A stretch of DNA of 9,814 nt from positions 1-9,814 of the forward strand of contig CAAGBE010000057.1 of the NCBI GenBank assembly GCA_900768005.1, in the 5' to 3' direction. This document shows, one piece after another, positions 1 to 5,098 of this stretch. The stretch is from Clostridia bacterium. GTDB taxonomy: Bacteria; Bacillota; Clostridia; UMGS1883. The position numbers and the translations under genes were made by a program. The notes under the pieces are model-generated. The model was not told the DNA's origin, searched no databases, and saw only the letters and a list, made by a program, of their open reading frames with translations. Position 1 is the stretch's first letter; each line of letters begins with the position of its first letter.

Positions 1-424
1 AGAAGCCCTGAATCTGTGCTGCGTGAAGATCCATGGTAAGAACTCTGTCTGCACCTGCCTCTGCGATAAGGTCAGCAACAAGCTTTGCACTAATCGGGTC
101 TCTCGCCTTTGCCTTTCTGTCCTGACGGGCATATCCGAAATAGGGCATTACTGCAGTAATTCTTCCTGCGGATGCTCTCTTGAATGCATCAATCATAATA
201 AGCATTTCCATAAGATTATCATTTACAGGAGCACTTGTAGACTGAACTACGAAAACATCACTGCCACGAACAGTTTCCCCGATATTAACGAAAATTTCTC
301 CGTCAGAGAAAAGTCCTACTTTAGACTCTCCCAAGCCAACATTCAGCTTCTGTGCAATTTCTTCTGCGAGCTTAGGATTTGAATTAGCTGCAAAAATCTT
401 GATGTTTTTTCCGTGTGTTATCAT
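1..424 (-). CDS. prs: Ribose-phosphate pyrophosphokinase (PRPP synthetase), N-terminal 141 residues
   Basis: Cytoplasmic enzyme that transfers pyrophosphate from ATP to ribose 5-phosphate to give PRPP, the precursor of purines, pyrimidines, NAD, His and Trp. The visible part reads MITHGKNIKIFAANSNPKLA at the start, then FSDGEIFVNI (about 39-48), VMPYFGYARQDRK (about 92-104, ATP-binding loop region) and MDLHAAQIQGF (131-141), all hallmarks of bacterial Prs. The family is about 315 residues, so over half, including the C-terminal PRPP loop, lies beyond the left edge. The ATG at 424 has GGAGG 9 nt upstream (plus-strand cctcc at 434-438). spoVG lies just upstream on the same strand. In Bacillus subtilis the order is spoVG-glmU(gcaD)-prs; here glmU is absent between them. 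I see no convincing sigma-A promoter in the 425-536 gap, so transcription may partly read through from spoVG. Identity is certain; only completeness is limited. Confidence 0.97.
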   Translation of the reverse strand, partial: MITHGKNIKIFAANSNPKLAEEIAQKLNVGLGESKVGLFSDGEIFVNIGETVRGSDVFVVQSTSAPVNDNLMEMLIMIDAFKRASAGRITAVMPYFGYARQDRKAKARDPISAKLVADLIAEAGADRVLTMDLHAAQIQGF

Positions 425-461
425 TTTGACATTCCTCCGTGTGTTATATAAATATTAAAAT

Positions 462-494
462 TATTACCCGTCTGTTTCCTTTTCACCCGTAATA
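462..494. promoter_or_regulatory. Possible operator in the prs leader (repeat-in-dyad)
   Basis: Two inverted 6-mers, TATTAC (462-467) and GTAATA (489-494), enclose two direct copies of ACCCGT (466-471 and 485-490) spaced 19 bp apart. The arrangement lies 38-70 bases upstream of the prs start. Spacing near two helical turns is compatible with a regulator dimer, but the 21-base gap makes an RNA hairpin unlikely. No known box is recognised, so this is a pattern-level call only. Confidence 0.25.
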
Positions 495-504
495 CAAAAG
501 AAAC

Positions 505-530
505 ATATTATGAGTATAGGAACTCAATAT
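505..530 (-). other. Imperfect dyad/hairpin between the spoVG terminator and prs
   Basis: GAGT (512-515) and ACTC (522-525) flank a 6-base loop, and outer arms ATATT (505-509) and AATAT (526-530) extend the stem across a 2-nt bulge (510-511). It sits about 7 bases beyond the T-tract of the spoVG terminator. It may be a second RNA hairpin in read-through transcript or a protein-binding dyad. It is AT-rich and weak, and nothing follows it that would make it a terminator. Confidence 0.3.
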
Positions 531-536
531 AAGTCG

Positions 537-560
537 AAAAGGCAAGCAGTAAGGCTTGCC
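537..560 (-). terminator. Rho-independent terminator after spoVG
   Basis: Read on the minus strand, GGCAAGC-CTTACT-GCTTGCC forms a perfect 7-bp stem with a 6-nt loop, starting 12 nt after the spoVG stop (573-575) and followed by TTTTCGACTT. The stem is GC-rich but the U-tract is short, so termination is probably partial. Read-through would supply some prs message. Confidence 0.75.
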
Positions 561-572
561 CGCAAGGATAGA

Positions 573-854
573 TTATTCTACTGTTTCTAAAGGCTCAGTT
601 GCAAGAAACTCTTCATACTTCGCCAGAATAGCATTCTGAAGCTCTTCACGCATATCTGATGTAATCGGGTGCACAATATCTCTGTACGTACCGTCTGCGG
701 ACTTTCTGCTGGGCATTGCAGCAAAAAGTTTTTCCTTGCCTTCAATTACCTTGATGTCATGCACTACAAAGACATCATCAAAGGTAACAGAGACAACCGC
801 CTTCATTTTTCCTTCCTGTGAAACTTTTCTCACCTTAATGTCTGTGATTTGCAT
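573..854 (-). CDS. spoVG: Septation/global regulator SpoVG
   Basis: 93-residue cytoplasmic nucleic-acid-binding regulator. It begins MQITDIKVRKV, then has VSVTFDDVFVVHDIKVIEG (about 22-40), FAAMPSRK (about 44-51) and YRDIVHPI (about 57-64), the standard SpoVG signature with essentially the family's normal length. In Bacillus SpoVG affects asymmetric septation, and in Staphylococcus and Listeria it is a broad regulator that binds DNA or RNA, so its presence alone does not prove sporulation. The ATG at 854 follows GGAGGG with 8-nt spacing. A good sigma-A promoter lies at 927-955, giving a leader of about 65 nt that is extremely A-rich in the RNA. The gene ends in its own hairpin, then prs. I saw no sigma-H-type promoter, unlike the Bacillus gene. 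Confidence 0.97.
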   Translation of the reverse strand: MQITDIKVRKVSQEGKMKAVVSVTFDDVFVVHDIKVIEGKEKLFAAMPSRKSADGTYRDIVHPITSDMREELQNAILAKYEEFLATEPLETVE

Positions 855-904
855 ACTTTTTTCCCTCCGAAAATGAATTTTTTTTTATTTTTTTCATTTT
901 TCTA

Positions 905-931
905 TTGATTTTTTTCCCTATAATGTATAAT
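905..931 (+). promoter_or_regulatory. Candidate sigma-A promoter(s) of murC
   Basis: Two consensus TATAAT boxes occur in tandem at 919-924 and 926-931. TTGATT at 905-910 is the best -35 candidate but sits only 15 bp from the second box, and no better -35 precedes the first. Start of transcription would be near 931-938, giving a leader of about 75-80 nt to murC. The -10 boxes are strong and the -35 is weak, so a T-rich upstream element (long T-runs between about 888 and 915) may compensate. Confidence 0.45.
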
Positions 932-955
932 ATCAAATAATAAAAACTATTTCAA
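927..955 (-). promoter_or_regulatory. Sigma-A promoter of spoVG
   Basis: Minus strand: TTGAAA (plus 950-955), 17-bp spacer ending TGA, then TATTAT (plus 927-932). This is a 4/6 -35 box, a 5/6 -10 box and an extended -10 TGn. The expected transcription start is near 920. Its -10 box coincides with the TATAAT box at 926-931 on the other strand. Confidence 0.65.
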
Positions 956-1012
956 CAAAAAAATGAAAATTTTTAACATTTTCCAACTTTTATATAAAGG
1001 CGAGTGATTTTT

Positions 1013-2386
1013 TTGAGCAATATTACCATTAAAAAGGGTATGCGCATATATTTAATAGGCATCGGCGGAGTAAGTATGTCCGGAATTGCACAGATGCTTA
1101 ATAAGGAAGGCTGTGTTGTATCTGGCTCTGACCGCAGCTCTTCTGCCCTTACCGAAAAGCTTGTTTCATTAGGTATTACAGTCCATATCGGACACAATCC
1201 CGATAACATAAAGGATTGTGACCTGATTGTTTACAGTGCTGCTATCGGAGAACAGAATCCTGAAAGAGTCCGCGCACGCGAGCTTGGGATAAAGGAAGTT
1301 GACCGTGCAGAAATGCTTGGCGCAATTATGAAAGAATATGAATGCCCCATTGCAATCAGCGGAACACACGGAAAAACAACAACTTCGGGAATGCTTACCC
1401 ATATTTTTATGGAATGCGGCAAAAACCCCACCGTTACAGTTGGCGGTGAGCTTGATATAATAAGAGGAAATGTTCATCTTGGCGACAAGAAATACTTTAT
1501 TGCCGAAGCTTGTGAATATCATCAGAGTTTCCTCCGCTTTTTCCCCAAGGTTTCAGTTATCACAAATATTGAGGCTGACCATCTTGATTATTTCCGCGAC
1601 CTCGACCACATTATTGAAACTTTCCGCTCTCTTGCACTTCTTACTCCCCGGGACGGTGCTCTAATCATAAATGCCGAGGATAAGAATGTATTAAAGGCCG
1701 TGGAGGGCATTGACCGCAGGATAGTTACTTTCGGTATCCGCGGTGATTACGACTACACAATTGACAATATGACTCATAACGGATATAACCACTATACCTT
1801 TACTGTTTGCAAAAAAGGTACACCTGTCGGTGAAATTCGTCTTTCTGTTCCCGGTGTTCACAATGTGTATGATGCACTTGCAGCATTTGCCGCTGCCGAT
1901 TACCTCGGTCTTGATACTGATAATGTTTGTGATTCTCTTTACCGTTTCGGCGGCACACACAGAAGATTCGAAACAAGAGGTATTATGGGCGGAATTATGG
2001 TAGTAGACGACTACGCACACCACCCCACAGAAATATGTGCCACACTTGCCGCTGCAAAGGATATGAAGTACGAAAACATCTGGTGTCTTTTTCAGCCCCA
2101 TACCTACACAAGAACATATAACTTCTTTGACGATTTTGTAAAGGTACTTTCCCAAAGCGGTGCAAATATCATAATTACTGATATTTATGCCGCCCGTGAG
2201 GTTGATACGGGATTGGTGTCTGCACAACAGCTTGCAAATGCAATTCCCAATGCTGTTTACAGAAAGACATTTGAAGAAGCCGCTGAATTTATAAAGGCAC
2301 AGGCAAAACGCGGTGACATTGTTATTACAATGGGTGCCGGTGACGTTTATAAGGTCGGAGATATGCTGTTATCTGACAACGACTAA
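1013..2386 (+). CDS. murC: UDP-N-acetylmuramate--L-alanine ligase MurC
   Basis: Cytoplasmic ATP-dependent ligase that adds L-alanine to UDP-MurNAc, the first step of the peptidoglycan stem peptide. With the TTG start it has 457 residues, the usual length. Visible motifs in order: Rossmann-like IGIGGVSMSG (15-24), SGSDRS (37-42), P-loop SGTHGKTTTSGM (116-127), ITNIEADHLDYF (183-194), GVHNVYDALAA (281-291), DDYAHHPTE (332-340, typical of MurC) and FQPHTYTRT (360-368). All three Mur-ligase domains are complete. Start choice: a longer reading begins at GTG 1004, but that codon lies inside AAGGCGAGTGAT (997-1008), which resembles the anti-anti-SD consensus; TTG 1013 then has 8-nt spacing, so I prefer it. 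The gene is divergent from spoVG and convergent with the SCP2 gene. Its TAA stop (2384-2386) is the outermost base-paired triplet of the terminator palindrome. Confidence 0.96.
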   Translation: MSNITIKKGMRIYLIGIGGVSMSGIAQMLNKEGCVVSGSDRSSSALTEKLVSLGITVHIGHNPDNIKDCDLIVYSAAIGEQNPERVRARELGIKEVDRAEMLGAIMKEYECPIAISGTHGKTTTSGMLTHIFMECGKNPTVTVGGELDIIRGNVHLGDKKYFIAEACEYHQSFLRFFPKVSVITNIEADHLDYFRDLDHIIETFRSLALLTPRDGALIINAEDKNVLKAVEGIDRRIVTFGIRGDYDYTIDNMTHNGYNHYTFTVCKKGTPVGEIRLSVPGVHNVYDALAAFAAADYLGLDTDNVCDSLYRFGGTHRRFETRGIMGGIMVVDDYAHHPTEICATLAAAKDMKYENIWCLFQPHTYTRTYNFFDDFVKVLSQSGANIIITDIYAAREVDTGLVSAQQLANAIPNAVYRKTFEEAAEFIKAQAKRGDIVITMGAGDVYKVGDMLLSDND

Positions 2387-2434
2387 TAAAAAGGGAGTGT
2401 AAAAAACTTAGTTTTTTACACTCCCTTTTTATTA
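2384..2434. terminator. Bidirectional terminator, 24-bp perfect palindrome (murC / SCP2 gene)
   Basis: Left arm 2384-2407 and right arm 2411-2434 are perfectly complementary over 24 bp around a 3-base centre (TTA, 2408-2410). The core is GGGAGTGT, flanked by A5 on one side and T5 on the other, so each strand offers a stem followed by a U-tract. The murC stop TAA is 2384-2386 and the stop of the opposing gene is the TTA at 2432-2434, so the two stops are base-paired with each other at the foot of the stem. Confidence 0.95.
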
Positions 2435-2872
2435 TTTTATTATATCTTTTGCTATTTTGGAATTTTTGCTTTTTGTTTTTTCTACTATTTGCTTTTCTGC
2501 TTTCACAGTTTCCTTCGCTGTACTCTTTTTTGGTGCTGTTTTTTTCGCAGGAGCTTTAAATACATTTAAAATCGCATATGCTTTGTCGATATTCCCCTCT
2601 AGCATCAAAACACCTTCGCTGAAGCTTTCATCAGCCGTTTTTTCTCTCTTGATTATTTTTTCAAGTTCATTTGCAGTTATTATGATTTTTGCATCTCTGT
2701 CGTAGTATTCGAAAGGCTCGAGGGAAACCTTGCCATCCTTTATCTCAATGTAGAAAGCACCCTCGCCTTCGCCGTAAATATTAAATTCTACTGCTGTATT
2801 CTCTGCGGAATTTTTAGATACAGTTTTTTTCAAATTCTCTCTTGCAAAGCTTATAATTTCTTCATAACTCAT
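2432..2872 (-). CDS. Small SCP2-like (sterol carrier) domain protein with lysine-rich tail
   Basis: 146 residues, predicted cytoplasmic, no signal peptide or membrane segment. Residues about 1-105 fit an SCP2-type lipid-binding fold: the hydrophobic strands around FYIEIKDGKVSLEP (40-53), DAKIIITANELEKII (60-74), and FSEGVLMLEGNIDKAYAI (84-101), the last being the typical 'G.l...Gd...a' end of the domain. Residues 106-146 are a low-complexity tail with 14 lysines in 41 residues (APAKKTAPKKSTAKE and onward), resembling histone-H1-like tails and probably disordered. SCP2 domains bind hydrophobic ligands such as fatty acyl groups; the ligand here is unknown. The tail could contact nucleic acid, acidic lipid or another protein (inference). 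ATG 2872 follows GGGAGG with 8-nt spacing. It has its own promoter (2903-2931), is divergent from the lipid kinase and shares its terminator with murC. The family call is by pattern, not search. Confidence 0.75.
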   Translation of the reverse strand: MSYEEIISFARENLKKTVSKNSAENTAVEFNIYGEGEGAFYIEIKDGKVSLEPFEYYDRDAKIIITANELEKIIKREKTADESFSEGVLMLEGNIDKAYAILNVFKAPAKKTAPKKSTAKETVKAEKQIVEKTKSKNSKIAKDIIK

Positions 2873-2902
2873 TTCTGATACCTCCCATTAATGATATAGA
2901 TT

Positions 2903-2931
2903 AGTATACCACATCAGTAAGTTAAATCCAA
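2903..2931 (-). promoter_or_regulatory. Promoter of the SCP2-domain gene
   Basis: Minus strand TATACT (plus 2903-2908) preceded by TGG, an extended -10 element, with TTGGAT (plus 2926-2931) 17 bp further upstream. The -35 is poor (TTG only) but the extended -10 is good. Start would be near 2896, leaving a leader of about 25 nt with the GGGAGG site. Confidence 0.55.
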
Positions 2932-3008
2932 CAGGCGTATTCCTCTTATTATGACATCCTTTGTCTTATAATGAAAAAGTATGTCACAAAATATTTACAT
3001 TGTCGGTA

Positions 3009-3037
3009 TTGAATTTTGGCACAGAAAAGCGTATAAT
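3009..3037 (+). promoter_or_regulatory. Promoter of the lipid kinase gene
   Basis: TTGAAT (3009-3014), 17-bp spacer, TATAAT (3032-3037): a perfect -10 and 4/6 -35. The start would be near 3044, about 32 nt before the ATG. A second TATAAT at 2967-2972 has no recognisable -35. Confidence 0.7.
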
Positions 3038-3075
3038 GAATATATAAGAAAGTATGATTGAAAAGAGGTCCCGTT

Positions 3076-3969
3076 ATGGAACAAAAGCTTTTACTCATAT
3101 ACAACCCAATCAGTGGAAAAGGAAATATAAAAACATATATCGGCGATGTTATAGATATATACTCCGAAAAGGATTACTCCATAACCGTTCATCCCACAAA
3201 ATCACAAAATGATGGTTACGGCTACATAAAAGAGCACGCATCCGAATATGATGTTATTTCTATATGCGGTGGTGACGGTATGCTTAACGAAGCTGTAAGT
3301 GCCCTTATGAGTGTTCCTGCCCAGAAAAGACCTCCACTGGCATATCTCCCCACGGGAAGCACCAATGATTTTGCAGGGACAATAGGGATTCCAACAGATG
3401 TCCGCCGTGCTGCAAAAATGGCTGTTGAAGGTTCTCCGTTCTTCTGTGATGCAGGTATGCTAAACGATAAGTTTTTTGCCTATGTTGCGGCATTTGGTGC
3501 TTTTACATCGGTTTCATATGATACCGCTCAGGAGTTTAAAAACCTTTTTGGCCGTACTGCGTATATTGTTGAAGGCATTCGTCAATTAGCATCAATAAAG
3601 GAGCTTCATCTTAAAATAACCTTTGACAACGGCGTAATTGAAGACGATTTCATTTTCGGTATGGTTACAAACTCCCTACAGGTCGGTGGCATGAAGAACA
3701 ATCTCAATACGGCTGTTTCCCTTAACGACGGGCTGTTTGAAGTATTGCTTGTTAAAAAGCCCAAAAATGCGGTCGGCTACCAGAATATTATAACTGCCTT
3801 TCTTACACAAAACATTGAGAAAACAACTGACATTATAACCTTTAAGGCTGCAAAAATCAAATTTGAAAGTCAGGAAGAAATCCCATGGACAGTTGACGGT
3901 GAGTTCGGTGGAGAATCCACCTCAACCGAGATAACAAATCTTCCGAAAGCATTTTCGGTAATAGTATAA
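3076..3969 (+). CDS. Diacylglycerol kinase-family lipid kinase (DgkB/YegS type)
   Basis: 297 residues, the normal length for soluble DAGK-catalytic-domain lipid kinases. They phosphorylate diacylglycerol (or a related lipid) with ATP at the inner membrane face; in Firmicutes DgkB returns diacylglycerol released by lipoteichoic acid synthesis to phosphatidate. Motifs: YNPISGKGN (9-17), CGGDGMLNEAV (64-74; the usual GGDGT has Met in place of Thr), PTGSTNDFAGTIGIP (92-106), the GGMKN segment and LNDGLFEVLLVKKP near two thirds of the length, and a C-terminal VDGEFGG segment. Start choice: an in-frame TTG lies at 3058, but AAGAGGT (3063-3069) sits about 6 nt before ATG 3076, which gives a family-like N terminus. 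Precise lipid substrate cannot be read from the sequence, so I leave the gene symbol open. Convergent with the sugar kinase gene. Confidence 0.93.
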   Translation: MEQKLLLIYNPISGKGNIKTYIGDVIDIYSEKDYSITVHPTKSQNDGYGYIKEHASEYDVISICGGDGMLNEAVSALMSVPAQKRPPLAYLPTGSTNDFAGTIGIPTDVRRAAKMAVEGSPFFCDAGMLNDKFFAYVAAFGAFTSVSYDTAQEFKNLFGRTAYIVEGIRQLASIKELHLKITFDNGVIEDDFIFGMVTNSLQVGGMKNNLNTAVSLNDGLFEVLLVKKPKNAVGYQNIITAFLTQNIEKTTDIITFKAAKIKFESQEEIPWTVDGEFGGESTSTEITNLPKAFSVIV

Positions 3970-4008
3970 AAGAAGAAGCTCGTTAGTAACGAGCTTCTTC
4001 TTTTATAC
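3964..4008. terminator. Bidirectional terminator, 22-bp perfect palindrome (lipid kinase / sugar kinase)
   Basis: Arms 3964-3985 and 3987-4008 are exact reverse complements around a single central G (3986); a real hairpin would open the top to a TTAGTAA-type loop. The core GAAGAAGCTCG is strong, and the descending strand ends TTCTTCTTTTATAC, an interrupted U-tract in each direction. The lipid kinase stop (3967-3969) is inside the left arm; the opposing stop (TGA, plus 4010-4012) lies just outside the right arm. Confidence 0.92.
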
Positions 4009-4009
4009 A

Positions 4010-5098
4010 TCATTTAATATACTTTTCTACAATTTTTGCCATATCGGGAAGCTTTTTCTCAATATCGCGTACAAGTGCAAACTGATTTCTCGCACGGTCA
4101 AGATTGTGATTTTCACGGTGAATCTTGAAATATGTGTCACCGTTAATATGGTCGGCGAGGAATCTTATACCACACTCATATGTCATAAGAAGCGCAGAAA
4201 GAGGGAGAAGTTCTATTTCTTTCTTAGTAAGGCAATCGCCTACCTCTTCCAGAAAGCCCTTTGCAAATGCATCGAACTTATCAAGGTCAAAATAAATCTT
4301 TGCCATATCGGTTTCATCCTCCGCACAGGAAGATGCACCGAAACGGAGAGCATCACCGAAATCGTAAAGCACAGAACCGGGCATTACGGTATCAAGGTCG
4401 ATTACGCAAACCCCCTCATCAGTTACATCATCAAAAAGAACATTGTTAAGCTTTGTATCGTTATGAGTAACACGAAGAAGAATATCGCCTTTTTCCATTG
4501 CATCTGTGATTTCTGACGCATATTTGCTGTATTCAAGGGCAAAGTCCACTTCGTCCTTTACACTTTCAAGTCGTCCAGAAGCATTACCTGCCATTGCATC
4601 CTGAAGCTGTTTTACACGAACAGGAGTGTTGTGGAAATCCACAATTGTTTCGTGAAGCTTTTCTGCAGGGAAGTCACTGAGCATTTTCTGGAACCGTCCG
4701 AATGCCTGACCTGCATATGTAAGAATTTCAGGTCTTTCTGCAATGTCGTAGCTTACAGTTCTTTCAACGAACTTATACATACGGAAGCATGCTCCGTCGG
4801 GATGCTTGTAGTATATCTCGCCTGCTTTTGTAGGGATAACATTCAGCGTTTCGCGGTCTGCATCGCCGCCTGCCTCTTTAATCTTCCCCCTTACATGACG
4901 GGTTACATTAAAGATATTCTCCATAACGGCATCGGGGTCTTTGAAAACCTTTGTATTTATTCGCTGAAGAATGAATCTGGGAGATGTTTCGCAAAGGTAT
5001 GTATCGTTAATGTGTCCATTACCGTAAACTTCAATATTTGTATCAATATTAAACTTTGAAAGAATATCCTTTAAGCTATACTGTGCATTAGATTCCAT
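4010..5098 (-). CDS. NahK-like N-acetylhexosamine 1-kinase (APH-fold phosphotransferase)
   Basis: 362 residues, close to the about 359 of Bifidobacterium NahK/LnpB, which phosphorylates GlcNAc/GalNAc at the anomeric OH with ATP. Protein-kinase-like APH fold: N lobe with GNGHINDTYLC (about 26-36, nucleotide loop) and RFILQRIN (about 41-48); C lobe with catalytic loop VTHNDTKLNN (210-219; H212, D214) and metal-binding VIDLDT (232-237; D234), then MPGSVLYDFGDALRFG, characteristic of this subgroup rather than of antibiotic kinases. Start choice: the ATG at 5098 has GGAGGG 8 nt upstream; an extension to 5134 would run deep into the preceding gene. Its first 11 bases overlap the end of the nucleotidyltransferase gene, implying translational coupling, and that partner supports a sugar-1-phosphate product (inference). 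Substrate could be GlcNAc, GalNAc or another hexose. Confidence 0.85.
   Translation of the reverse strand: MESNAQYSLKDILSKFNIDTNIEVYGNGHINDTYLCETSPRFILQRINTKVFKDPDAVMENIFNVTRHVRGKIKEAGGDADRETLNVIPTKAGEIYYKHPDGACFRMYKFVERTVSYDIAERPEILTYAGQAFGRFQKMLSDFPAEKLHETIVDFHNTPVRVKQLQDAMAGNASGRLESVKDEVDFALEYSKYASEITDAMEKGDILLRVTHNDTKLNNVLFDDVTDEGVCVIDLDTVMPGSVLYDFGDALRFGASSCAEDETDMAKIYFDLDKFDAFAKGFLEEVGDCLTKKEIELLPLSALLMTYECGIRFLADHINGDTYFKIHRENHNLDRARNQFALVRDIEKKLPDMAKIVEKYIK

Noticed and set aside
882..915. T-runs upstream of murC as a terminator or phase-variable tract
   Set aside because: There is no stem before the runs in either direction, and they lie in the spoVG leader outside any reading frame; an A-rich leader or UP-like element is simpler.
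965..983. Small hairpin GAAAAT/ATTTTC in the murC leader as a riboswitch or attenuator
   Set aside because: Only a 6-bp, nearly all A-T stem, with no conserved aptamer features.
1691..2227. A 178-codon open frame on the minus strand inside murC
   Set aside because: It lies wholly antisense to a complete MurC reading frame with all motifs; the translation is Cys/Val-rich without recognisable domains or a ribosome site.
2384..2434. The long palindromes as mobile-element ends, attC-like sites or REP-type repeats
   Set aside because: The three palindromes have unrelated arms, show no flanking target duplication and no transposase, and each sits exactly between convergent stop codons, so terminators explain them better.
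2873..3075. A small gene or RNA in the divergent gap between the SCP2 gene and the lipid kinase
   Set aside because: The gap holds the two promoters and no open frame with a ribosome site; no stable structure is visible.
4106..4516. Plus-strand open frame of 136 codons opposite the sugar kinase (and similar frames at 4631-5059, 5625-5957 and 8749-9074)
   Set aside because: All are antisense shadows of well-supported genes with no ribosome site or family-like sequence.
4010..5098. Aminoglycoside phosphotransferase (antibiotic resistance)
   Set aside because: The fold is shared, but MPGSVLYDFGDALRFG, the length and the overlapping sugar nucleotidyltransferase point to the NahK group.
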